DNA of 20,573 nucleotides. Source: RGIG3009 sp964490085. GTDB taxonomy: Bacteria > Bacillota > Clostridia > Oscillospirales > Acutalibacteraceae. Below the pieces are notes generated by a model that made no database searches, had not been told where the DNA came from, and was given only the letters and a program-made list of their open reading frames with translations. Location of the stretch: contig CAZBAO010000016.1 in NCBI GenBank assembly GCA_964490085.1, forward strand, positions 1 to 20,573, given 5' to 3'. The translations under genes were made by a program, and so were the position numbers. Positions 13,969 through 20,573 of the stretch are shown here, piece after piece (position 1 is the first letter of the stretch; each line of letters opens with the position of its first letter).

Positions 13969-14831
13969 ATACTCTGTTCCATGGCTTGATAGATGTGACG
14001 GCTCTCATCCGCTGTGCAGGAATGGAGTGTCCGTTTTTTCGGCAATCCCCACACGTCAAACAGACGCGGGCCGATCCATTCGTGGTAGCCGCACGGCTCG
14101 GCGCATCCCTGTAAGATCGACAGTGCCGCCACGCGCGGCGGCATAAAAATGACCTTCATCGGATGCTTGATAAGCGCGAAGATCCATTTCGGATAATGTG
14201 CCGTGATATTGGTGAATGTGATACCGGGGTGACAAACCGACAGTGTTGCCTCCGTTTCCTCTCGGAACAGTTCATAATGAGAAAACATCACGTAACGCTT
14301 GGCGTTTCCGTATACAAGCGATGCACGACTGCGGGTGGAAAAATCCACGTCCGCCGCATCGGCTTTGGAATACCGATGCGCGATACTGCCGACGACGATC
14401 ACCCGTCCCCTGCGCTCGCGCAGGTGCGGCAACAAGGCTCTGGTGATATAATACGGCGAGATCGCGTTGATCTGAAAGACGTTGTCGTACCCCTCAGGTG
14501 TTACATAACGCGGAATACTGTACGCACCGGCGTTGTGGATGAGAATATCCACCGGCAACCGCCGGAGCTCCTCACACGCCGCTTTGACCGACGTCATATC
14601 GTCCAAGCTCACGCGAATGTGTTGCAGAACGGCGTGAGGAAATTCCGCTCGAAGTGTCGCTCGCAACGCGGCGGAGCGCTCCGGCGAGCGATCCAGCAGG
14701 ATCAGCGACGCACCGGATGCCAGCAGTAAGCGGCACAGCTCTCTGCCGATCCCGCCGGTCGAGCCGGTAATCGCCACGGTTTTCCCGTTCAGATCGATGT
14801 TCTGTTTGGCAAGCCACGTCTGAATACGCAT
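13944..14831 (-). CDS. short-chain dehydrogenase/reductase (SDR)
   Basis: A 295-residue NAD(P)-dependent SDR. It shows TGSTGGIG (22-29) for the dinucleotide, NAG (100-102), catalytic Ser149 in VVGSIAHR and the YGNAK active site (Tyr174, Lys178). Its length and C-terminal extension resemble retinol-dehydrogenase/WW-domain oxidoreductase-like SDRs more than the 250-residue FabG type. The substrate is unknown. The ATG is preceded by a GGGGGG tract. It starts 61 bp downstream of the alaA stop on the same strand with no terminator or clear promoter between, so the two are probably co-transcribed. Its final codons form part of the convergent terminator stem. Confidence 0.9.
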   Translation of the reverse strand: MRIQTWLAKQNIDLNGKTVAITGSTGGIGRELCRLLLASGASLILLDRSPERSAALRATLRAEFPHAVLQHIRVSLDDMTSVKAACEELRRLPVDILIHNAGAYSIPRYVTPEGYDNVFQINAISPYYITRALLPHLRERRGRVIVVGSIAHRYSKADAADVDFSTRSRASLVYGNAKRYVMFSHYELFREETEATLSVCHPGITFTNITAHYPKWIFALIKHPMKVIFMPPRVAALSILQGCAEPCGYHEWIGPRLFDVWGLPKKRTLHSCTADESRHIYQAMEQSIKEPLNSR

Positions 14832-14892
14832 TCACCGCACCCCCCTACCGTCTTATCATAACAAGCGGCACGACATTCGTCAAGGTCATCGC

Positions 14893-16086
14893 CTACCGTG
14901 TCTGTAAAAACGCACCGATACGGTCGATCGCACGAGCCAGTTCTCCCTCTTCGGGCAGCATGACAATGCGGAAATGATCCGGCGCATCCCAGTAAAAGCC
15001 ACTGCCGGGGACGATCAGAATATGTTCTGCTTCCAACAACTCGGCGGCAAACCGCTTGTCACTGTCAAAGCCATACCGTGTAAGCTCCACGCGCGGGAAC
15101 AAATAGAACGCCGCCTTGTTGGTAACGTAAGAAGCGCCTTCTATGCGATCGAGAGCCTGACAAGTCGCCGTGCGTTGCCGCATCAGCCGATCGTCGATCA
15201 TAGCCTTTGTATAAGCCGTATCGGCAAGGGCAGTGGGAACGATCAACTGCATCAACGCATTGGAGCACAGTCGAACGGAGGCAAGCGTTGTCAAGGCACG
15301 GTTGATCGGCTCCGTTTGCGTACGCGGGCCGCTGAGCACCAGCCACCCACACCGCAAGCCGCACAGGCAATGCGATTTGGACAGGCCGTTCATCGTGACG
15401 ATCGGTATATCGTCGCACAGCGAAGCAACCGAGGTATAGGTGCCGCCGTCCATGATCAACCGATCGTAGATCTCGTCCGACCAGATCATCAGACCGTGTT
15501 CGCGCGCCAAGCGGATGACCTCCTGCAGCAAGGTGTCGTCATACACCGCGCCGGTAGGGTTGTTGGGATTTATCAGCAAAATGGCGCGCGTTTTTGCCGT
15601 GACTTTGCGCCGCATATCCGCGATATCGGGGCACCACTCGGCTTGCTCGTCACACCGATAAAACACCGGCTTGGCTTTCACCATCACGATCTGATTGACC
15701 CACAACGAATAGCACGGCATGGGAACCAATACCTCATCGCCCTCATTGAGCAATACCGTTGTGAGCATCGCCGCGATCTCACTGACACCGTTACCGATAA
15801 AGACGTCATCCGTTTCGATGCCGTGTATACCTCGACTGACGTGGTAATCACGAATCGCTTCCCGCGCCGGTGCCATACCGCGCACGTCACAGTACCCCAA
15901 CGCTTTTTCGGCGTTCTCCTCAATGCACCTTCTTACGCTTTCCGGCATTTCGAACCCAAACGTAGCGGGATTTCCGGTATTCAGCTTCAAAACCTTCTGC
16001 CCCTGCTTTTCCAGCTTCAGTGCACGGTAATAGGTCTCTCCACGGATATCGGAATGCACGTCCGCCATCACATTCGACAGCACCAC
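14893..16086 (-). CDS. alaA: AlaA-type alanine aminotransferase, PLP-dependent
   Basis: A 397-residue class I aminotransferase closely following E. coli AlaA, which makes alanine from pyruvate and glutamate. Shared features are SDIRG near the N-terminus, KVLKLNTGNPATFGF, the GYCDVRG segment, IGNGVSE, INPNNPTGAVY, SDEIYD (PLP-ring Asp204) and NGLSKS with the Schiff-base lysine Lys237, then GLRCGW. The loop after the lysine (SHCLCG) is cysteine-rich compared with AlaA's TYRVAG. The start is uncertain: GTG 16086 has the best spacing from AAAGGGTGG, TTG 16092 is too close to it, and GTG 16083 is also possible. The divergent LysR gene shares its promoter region, so regulation by that protein is likely. 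Confidence 0.9.
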   Translation of the reverse strand: MVLSNVMADVHSDIRGETYYRALKLEKQGQKVLKLNTGNPATFGFEMPESVRRCIEENAEKALGYCDVRGMAPAREAIRDYHVSRGIHGIETDDVFIGNGVSEIAAMLTTVLLNEGDEVLVPMPCYSLWVNQIVMVKAKPVFYRCDEQAEWCPDIADMRRKVTAKTRAILLINPNNPTGAVYDDTLLQEVIRLAREHGLMIWSDEIYDRLIMDGGTYTSVASLCDDIPIVTMNGLSKSHCLCGLRCGWLVLSGPRTQTEPINRALTTLASVRLCSNALMQLIVPTALADTAYTKAMIDDRLMRQRTATCQALDRIEGASYVTNKAAFYLFPRVELTRYGFDSDKRFAAELLEAEHILIVPGSGFYWDAPDHFRIVMLPEEGELARAIDRIGAFLQTR

Positions 16087-16115
16087 CGTCAAACCACCCT
16101 TTCAAAAGTTCTCTC

Positions 16116-16147
16116 TTGATTATAGTCCGCTTATCATATATAATCAA
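16116..16147. promoter_or_regulatory. overlapping divergent promoters for LysR (+) and alaA (-)
   Basis: TTGATTATA (16116-16124) and TATAATCAA (16139-16147) form a perfect 9-bp inverted repeat with a 14-bp spacer. On the plus strand this gives TTGATT, 17 bp, TATAAT (16139-16144). On the minus strand it gives TTGATT (16142-16147), 17 bp, TATAAT (16119-16124). Each repeat arm therefore carries the -35 of one promoter and the -10 of the other. Confidence 0.65.
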
Positions 16148-16159
16148 ATATATATATGA
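16134..16159. promoter_or_regulatory. candidate LysR-type binding palindrome
   Basis: TCATATATA (16134-16142) and TATATATGA (16151-16159), 8 bp apart, overlap the -35 of the alaA promoter and the -10 of the LysR promoter. This AT-rich dyad in a LysR/target gap is where an autoregulatory site is expected. The region is AT-rich, so a chance dyad is possible. Confidence 0.4.
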
Positions 16160-16198
16160 ATATGATTTCGATAACCATACGCTTATGGGAGGCGCGTT

Positions 16199-17134
16199 AT
16201 GTTTCAGTATGCGGATTATATTTATGAAATTTATAAAACGGGGAGTTTTACAGCGGCGGCACGTAACTTATTTATATCGCAGCCGGCGTTAAGCGCGACC
16301 GTGAAAAAGGTTGAACGGACGCTGAACGTTCAGTTGTTTGATCGGCAGACCTCTCCTCTGTCGCTCACGCCCGAGGGGGAAGCGTACATCCATGCAATTG
16401 AGGAAATGCGCCGCACCCGTCAAAATTTTGAAAACTATCTCGCCGATTTGTCTGCCGTTCGCGTGGGAAGCGTCTCGGTCAGCAGTGCGATGTTTATCTC
16501 CTCCTTCGTGTTGCCGAACATCATCACGAATTTTGCAGACGCTTATCCGAATATCTCTGTGAGTGTTACGGAATCCAATTCCAAGGAGCTTGAAGCGTTG
16601 CTGATTGCCGAAAAAACCGATCTGCTCCTCGACTATCGTTTTGACGACAGCGCCGTTATCAAAGTGCCGCTGTTGCAAGAGCAGGTGCTGCTCTCTGTAC
16701 CCGCGGAGTATTCCGTTAACGACCGATTGCACGGCCTGGCACTCACCGCCGACGACATACACGCCGATCGGCACGAGCACGTGGGTGCCGTTTCGTTGAA
16801 AGTTTTCGCGGAAGAACCGTTTATCCTGCTCAAAACCGGCAACGATATGCGCACCCGTGCCGACGCGCTGTGTCAGGAACACGGGATCACGCCTCGTTCC
16901 GTTATGCAGTTGGATCAATTGCTGACCACCTACAACGTTTCACATTCCGGTATGGGCATCGCCTTTATCACCGACACGCTGGTAAAGGCGATCCCGAAAA
17001 CCGACCGTCTGCACTTCTACAAGGTGGGCGGCGCCGCCGCCAAGCGCACGCTGTACATCGCACATAAAAAGAATCGTTATCTGAATCGCGCGGTTAAATC
17101 CTTCATTGAAACCGCTGTGAGCGTATACACATAA
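16199..17134 (+). CDS. LysR-family transcriptional regulator
   Basis: A 311-residue DNA-binding protein. The N-terminal winged helix (about 1-60) has the classic LysR helix-turn-helix pattern GSFTAAARNLFISQPALS, then a linker helix and a periplasmic-binding-like effector domain (about 90-300) with ESNSKELEALL and the late GMGIAFITDTLV stretch. The start ATG has GGGAGG at 16187-16192 with 6-bp spacing. It is divergent from alaA, the textbook arrangement for a LysR protein controlling its neighbour and itself. The likely target is the alaA/SDR operon; the effector, perhaps an amino or keto acid, is unknown. Confidence 0.93.
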   Translation: MFQYADYIYEIYKTGSFTAAARNLFISQPALSATVKKVERTLNVQLFDRQTSPLSLTPEGEAYIHAIEEMRRTRQNFENYLADLSAVRVGSVSVSSAMFISSFVLPNIITNFADAYPNISVSVTESNSKELEALLIAEKTDLLLDYRFDDSAVIKVPLLQEQVLLSVPAEYSVNDRLHGLALTADDIHADRHEHVGAVSLKVFAEEPFILLKTGNDMRTRADALCQEHGITPRSVMQLDQLLTTYNVSHSGMGIAFITDTLVKAIPKTDRLHFYKVGGAAAKRTLYIAHKKNRYLNRAVKSFIETAVSVYT

Positions 17135-17164
17135 AAAAGAGCCGAAGCATCGCTTCGGCTCTTT
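17133..17164. terminator. bidirectional terminator between LysR and DUF4432 genes
   Basis: A 13-bp perfect stem (17136-17148 with 17152-17164) and a 3-nt loop. On the minus strand it is followed by a six-T run, so it mainly serves the glyA/DUF4432 operon; the plus-strand T-run is short. It overlaps the LysR stop codon. Confidence 0.8.
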
Positions 17165-17171
17165 GCGTTTC

Positions 17172-18173
17172 TTAAAATGCGCTGTCGAAATCTTTCTGGT
17201 TATCGACGAAGTTGAAGGTGATCGAAACCGTGTTGCTCTCCTCCGGCTGTAAGAACGGAAGTAGCCCCTCTGCGCGTTGCTTGCAACGCGGAGCAGGGTT
17301 AACGTTGCCCGGCTCGATGCCTAATACGTAGTCGCGCCTGCCCATCATCTTCCATTCGGTCATACAGGGCAGTTCTTTTTTGTCATACGAATATACCACA
17401 CCGGCATCGATATCGGCGTTGTAGATGCCCGCGTGCACCTTGCCGTCCTTCTGCTCGATCATATCGAAGAAATAGCAGCGCTCCTCATAGCCTGCCTGGG
17501 GCTCTTCCATCACCAGCGCGGTATCAATATGATCCTTCGCGCCCTGTGCGTTCGCCCAGATGCGGGTGTGCGGGATGCGCACCACGCTGTTCTCGCTGAG
17601 CAACGGATATCCCATGTTACAGTGATACAGCAAACAGAACGGCGCCTCTTTTGCTCCTTCGTTCGTAACGGTATCGGTCATCGTAAAGGTATCCTCGGTG
17701 TACGACACCGTATACACGCGTTGCAATACCATACGGCGACCGAAGATCACACAGTCACGCACGGTAGTTTTGATAACCAATCCCTCGTCGGTTTCTTCTA
17801 TGCCGTTAAGCTGTGCCGGCACGTGGCTGATCGAGCCGTGTTGCGGCAACTGTTCGCCCTCGTCCTCACACGGACCGCCCGCGCTTTCAAAGCCGCAGGT
17901 GGTCATAAAACCGGCTGTAAAGGACTTTAAGAAACCAAGACCAACGGGATCACGGAAGGCGGGCGCCACGTTACCGCAGGGCGACATATAGGCCATATTC
18001 TTGCCTCTATAGATCACGCGGTTCATATCCGCACAGCGATCCAACGAGATCCACAGCTCCAAGCCGAGGCCGTTACGCACGTACAAAAACCGCATACCGT
18101 CGCCCTTGCCGCCCTGCAGGCGGTACACCTCGGCGCCGCGCGCCTGCAACGGATGACCAACATAGTATTTCAT
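17172..18173 (-). CDS. DUF4432 family aldose 1-epimerase-like protein
   Basis: A 333-residue protein with the all-beta galactose-mutarotase-like pattern of DUF4432, a branch of the aldose epimerase superfamily. Recognisable segments are SLDRCADMNRVIYRGKNM, YMSPCG, the GFESAGGPCEDEGEQLPQHG region (about 104-123), CLLYHCNMGYPLL and LGIEPGNVNP near the C-terminus. Histidines in QHGSISH and LYHCN are likely in the sugar site. There is no signal peptide, so it is cytoplasmic. The ATG lies 12 bp after the glyA stop, and its AAGGGGG ribosome site overlaps that stop, so it is translationally coupled to glyA. The substrate is unknown; the family has been linked to sugar metabolism operons, so the glyA context is unexpected. 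Confidence 0.88.
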   Translation of the reverse strand: MKYYVGHPLQARGAEVYRLQGGKGDGMRFLYVRNGLGLELWISLDRCADMNRVIYRGKNMAYMSPCGNVAPAFRDPVGLGFLKSFTAGFMTTCGFESAGGPCEDEGEQLPQHGSISHVPAQLNGIEETDEGLVIKTTVRDCVIFGRRMVLQRVYTVSYTEDTFTMTDTVTNEGAKEAPFCLLYHCNMGYPLLSENSVVRIPHTRIWANAQGAKDHIDTALVMEEPQAGYEERCYFFDMIEQKDGKVHAGIYNADIDAGVVYSYDKKELPCMTEWKMMGRRDYVLGIEPGNVNPAPRCKQRAEGLLPFLQPEESNTVSITFNFVDNQKDFDSAF

Positions 18174-18185
18174 TGAAATACCCCC

Positions 18186-19424
18186 TTATTCGTAAATCGG
18201 GAATCGCTCACAAAGCGCCACAACCTCACGTGTCACGCGCTCTTTAGTGCCCTCGAAATCGGTTGCCACATCACGGATCCACGCCGCGATCTTTTTCATT
18301 TCCTCTCTGCCGAAGCCACGGGAGGTCACCGCGGGAGTGCCGATACGCACGCCGCTTGTGACAAACGGGCTTGCCGGATCGTCGGGAATCGCATTCTTGT
18401 TAACGGTGATATGTACCTCGTCCAAGCGGTGCTCCAGTTCTTTACCGGTGACACCCATCGAACGCAGGTCTAACAGCATCAAGTGGTTATCCGTGCCACC
18501 GGACACCAGGTCAAAGCCTTGCTTTACAAGTTCTTCTGCCAACACCGCGGCGTTGTCCACGATGTTTTTCTGATAGGTCTTGAATTCATCGGTGAGTGCT
18601 TCGCCGAGCGCGACGGCCTTTGCCGCGATGATGTGCATTAAGGGGCCGCCCTGAATACCGGGGAAGATCGCTTTGTCGATCTGCTTGGCGAACTGCTCAC
18701 GGCACAGGATCATACCGCCGCGGGGACCGCGCAGCGTCTTGTGGGTGGTGGTGGTCACGATATCGGCATAGGGTACGGGACTCGGATGCAGACCCGCCGC
18801 CACCAAACCGGCAATGTGCGCCATATCCACCATCAGATACGCGCCGACCTCGTCCGCGATCTCACGGAATTTCGCAAAATCAATGGTGCGCGGATACGCA
18901 CTGGCGCCCGCAACGATCAGCTTCGGCTTGCATTCCAGCGCTGTTTTGCGCACGGCATCGTAATCGATGCGCTGGGTATCGGAGCTCAGCGCATACGGCA
19001 CGGCGTTGAAATACATACCCGACATGTTCACGGGCGAACCGTGGGTCAGGTGACCGCCATGCGCCAGATTCATACCGAGGATGGTATCGCCGGGCTTGAG
19101 CAGAGCAAAATACACCGCTAAGTTTGCATTCGCGCCGCTGTGCGGCTGCACGTTCGCGTGCTCCGCACCGAACAGCTTCTTCGCACGGTCACGCGCGATA
19201 TCCTCCACGACGTCGACACACTCACAGCCGCCGTAATACCGCTTGCCGGGATACCCTTCCGCATATTTGTTCGTCAGGACACCGCCCGCCGCCATCAATA
19301 CGGCTTTGGACACGATGTTCTCCGACGCGATCAGCTCAATGTTGTGCTGCTGACGAGAAAGCTCCGCCGCACACGCCGCGTGCACTTCGGGGTCAAATTG
19401 CCCCAGCTCTTCAAAAAAATTCAT
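18186..19424 (-). CDS. glyA: serine hydroxymethyltransferase
   Basis: A 412-residue PLP enzyme that converts serine and tetrahydrofolate to glycine and methylene-tetrahydrofolate, the main entry to one-carbon metabolism. Hallmarks are IELIASENIVS, NKYAEGYPGKRYYGGC (52-67), QPHSGANAN, VDMAHIAG (Asp200, His203) and TTTHKTLRGPRGG with the PLP lysine Lys229. The length is typical of bacterial GlyA. The ATG is preceded by GGGAGG opposite 19432-19437. It is first in an operon with the DUF4432 gene. The predicted leader is only about 16 nt, leaving no room for a riboswitch. Confidence 0.97.
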   Translation of the reverse strand: MNFFEELGQFDPEVHAACAAELSRQQHNIELIASENIVSKAVLMAAGGVLTNKYAEGYPGKRYYGGCECVDVVEDIARDRAKKLFGAEHANVQPHSGANANLAVYFALLKPGDTILGMNLAHGGHLTHGSPVNMSGMYFNAVPYALSSDTQRIDYDAVRKTALECKPKLIVAGASAYPRTIDFAKFREIADEVGAYLMVDMAHIAGLVAAGLHPSPVPYADIVTTTTHKTLRGPRGGMILCREQFAKQIDKAIFPGIQGGPLMHIIAAKAVALGEALTDEFKTYQKNIVDNAAVLAEELVKQGFDLVSGGTDNHLMLLDLRSMGVTGKELEHRLDEVHITVNKNAIPDDPASPFVTSGVRIGTPAVTSRGFGREEMKKIAAWIRDVATDFEGTKERVTREVVALCERFPIYE

Positions 19425-19446
19425 GAAACGACCTCCCTTTTGAAAA

Positions 19447-19475
19447 AGTATACCACAAACCCTTGTGTTTGCAAA
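19447..19475 (-). promoter_or_regulatory. promoter of glyA
   Basis: Minus strand: TTTGCA (19470-19475), a 17-bp spacer and TATACT (19447-19452), overlapping the divergent promoter of the pseudouridine synthase gene. Confidence 0.5.
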
Positions 19476-19491
19476 GAGAAAAGCGTATAAT
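19463..19491 (+). promoter_or_regulatory. promoter of the pseudouridine synthase gene
   Basis: TTGTGT (19463-19468), a 17-bp spacer and a perfect TATAAT (19486-19491); expected start near 19498. Confidence 0.55.
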
Positions 19492-19534
19492 TATTAAAAA
19501 TATTTGCAAAATTCCGTAAAAAGGAGGCGTTTTC

Positions 19535-20482
19535 GTGAAAAGCGTTACGGTGGGAAAGAACGATGCCGGACAGCGCGTGGACAAGTTTTTGACCAAGACC
19601 TTTCCGTTACTGCCGGTATCCATGATGTACAAGTACATCCGGCAAAAGGATATCAAGCTCAACGGCAAGCGTTGCCGGATCGCCGACCGCATCTGTGAGG
19701 GCGATGTCATCGCCGTGTACGCCCCCGACGAGTTTTTGGCACCCGCCGCCTCCAAATATGAGTTTCAGTACGCGGGCACCAAGCTGGATATCGTATATGA
19801 GGATGAGAACATTCTCTTACTCAACAAACCTGTCGGCCTGCTCGTCCATCCCGACGAAAACGAATACCGCGACACGCTGATCTTCCGCGTACAGCGGTAT
19901 CTATACGAAAAGGACGAGTATCAGCCCGACCGTGAAAACAGCTTTGTACCCGCCCTTGTCAACCGCATTGACCGCAACACCTGCGGCATCGTGATTGCCG
20001 CCAAAAATGCGGCGGCACTGCGCATCTTAAACGAAAAGCTCCGGAAACGAGAGATTGAAAAATACTATCTGTGCATCGTACACGGGCACATGGAAAAAAC
20101 GGAGGATACGCTGCAAGGGTATTTGGAGAAAAACGAATCCCAAAACCGCGTGTATATTTCCGATCGGCAAGCGCGCGGTGCGCGTACCATTGCCACCCGC
20201 TACCGCGTGCTTAAGGAGCACGATGGGCTGTCCCTTTTGGAAATCGAACTGCTCACCGGCAGAACGCACCAGATCCGCGCGCATCTTGCCTCCATCGGGC
20301 ATCCGTTGCTGGGTGACGGCAAGTACGGCACCAACGCGCTTAACAAAGGCACCGGCTTTACCAAGCAAGCGCTGTGCTCCTATCGCCTCAAGTTTGCTTT
20401 CGAAAGTGACGCTGAAGAGTTGCAATATCTAAACGGCAAAGAATTCAAGCTCGACTCGGTCTGGTTTGCTGATGAATTTTAA
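19535..20482 (+). CDS. RluA-family pseudouridine synthase with S4 domain
   Basis: A 315-residue RNA-modifying enzyme. The N-terminal S4 RNA-binding domain (about 13-60) has GQRVDKFL and IRQKDIKLNGKRC. The catalytic domain carries LLLNKPVGLLVHP, the motif NRIDRNTCG with catalytic Asp146, EKYYLCIVHG and GRTHQIRAHLASIGHPLLGD (about 243-262). Most relatives read HRLDxxTSG, so the His-to-Asn and Ser-to-Cys changes are notable, but the aspartate is kept. It would isomerise uridine in rRNA or tRNA; the target site cannot be told, so no rluC/rluD symbol is given. The start is GTG 19535, with AAGGAGG at 19521-19527 at good spacing. Confidence 0.92.
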   Translation: MKSVTVGKNDAGQRVDKFLTKTFPLLPVSMMYKYIRQKDIKLNGKRCRIADRICEGDVIAVYAPDEFLAPAASKYEFQYAGTKLDIVYEDENILLLNKPVGLLVHPDENEYRDTLIFRVQRYLYEKDEYQPDRENSFVPALVNRIDRNTCGIVIAAKNAAALRILNEKLRKREIEKYYLCIVHGHMEKTEDTLQGYLEKNESQNRVYISDRQARGARTIATRYRVLKEHDGLSLLEIELLTGRTHQIRAHLASIGHPLLGDGKYGTNALNKGTGFTKQALCSYRLKFAFESDAEELQYLNGKEFKLDSVWFADEF

Positions 20483-20488
20483 CACACA

Positions 20489-20517
20489 AAAAAGCACCGC
20501 CTACAGCGGTGCTTTTT
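20489..20517. terminator. bidirectional terminator after the pseudouridine synthase gene
   Basis: A 12-bp perfect stem (20489-20500 with 20506-20517) and a 5-nt loop, flanked by A- and T-runs on both sides. It sits between convergent genes. Confidence 0.85.
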
Positions 20518-20521
20518 GTGT

Positions 20522-20573
20522 TTAGTCCTTGCGTTCCTCGCCCCAGAAGAACAGAGCGACGGTGCCGGGGCCG
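20522..20573 (-). CDS. C-terminal end of an unrecognised protein (gene continues beyond window)
   Basis: On the minus strand a TAA at 20522-20524 closes an open frame reaching the right edge. The last 16 residues read GPGTVALFFWGEERKD. The stop lies just beyond the shared terminator, where a convergent gene would end, and the codons match the local GC-rich style. The fragment is too short to name. Confidence 0.5.
   Translation of the reverse strand, partial: GPGTVALFFWGEERKD

Noticed and set aside
14974..16119. Long plus-strand open frame (381 codons) opposite alaA
   Set aside because: It mirrors alaA almost exactly, its protein is rich in Arg/His/Gln with no recognisable motif, and alaA is clearly the real gene.
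1..20573. CRISPR arrays, tRNA/rRNA genes, insertion sequences, toxin-antitoxin or phage genes
   Set aside because: No regularly spaced repeats, no tRNA-like or rRNA sequence and no transposase, integrase or phage-like protein were seen on either strand.

Overview
This 20.6 kb stretch looks like chromosomal DNA of an anaerobic, low-to-mid GC Firmicute, probably a gut-type Clostridia (Oscillospirales-like). The grounds are strong AAGGAGG-type ribosome binding sites, sigma-A promoters with almost invariant 17-bp spacers, many hairpin-plus-T-run terminators, and typical families (DUF975, DUF4432, DUF5058, iron-containing alcohol dehydrogenase, S4-type RluA pseudouridine synthase). The taxonomic placement is inference. 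I see no rRNA, tRNA, CRISPR array, phage genes or insertion sequence.

Layout. (1) 1-1.83 kb: an AT-richer segment with the 3' end of a membrane protein gene, a hairpin-rich intergenic element (about 420-540) and a glycerate kinase. (2) 1.9-2.4 kb: a compact transcription unit with a near-consensus promoter, an 83-codon ORF of unknown function and a 19-bp perfect terminator stem. (3) 2.4-4.8 kb: divergent M20 peptidase and cysteine synthase genes, each with a near-consensus promoter. (4) 4.8-7.2 kb: a ClC anion transporter with a C-terminal TrkA-C-like domain, convergent with a hemolysin III/TrhA (PAQR) gene. (5) 7.3-8.0 kb: a DUF975 membrane protein. (6) 8.2-11.0 kb: a tight three-gene operon of DUF5058 membrane protein, a second multi-span membrane protein and a membrane-anchored M20 peptidase of PM20D1/CPS1 type. 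(7) 11.1-13.9 kb: an iron-containing alcohol dehydrogenase divergent from a PIG-L deacetylase plus SGNH esterase operon. (8) 13.9-17.1 kb: an AlaA-type aminotransferase followed by a short-chain dehydrogenase, divergent from a LysR regulator with overlapping promoters. (9) 17.2-20.5 kb: glyA with a DUF4432 aldose-epimerase-like gene, divergent from an RluA-family pseudouridine synthase. A 16-codon 3' end of another gene enters from the right edge on the minus strand.

Functionally the window is mostly small-molecule metabolism: glycerate, cysteine, alanine and serine/glycine, peptide or N-acyl amino acid hydrolysis, sugar deacetylation, and membrane transport. The best candidates for something undescribed are the DUF5058/membrane-partner/M20 operon (a possible uptake-and-hydrolysis system), the small transcription unit at 1.92-2.39 kb, and the overlapping divergent promoters in the alaA/LysR gap. 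All functional names come from recognising motifs by eye; no database search was run.
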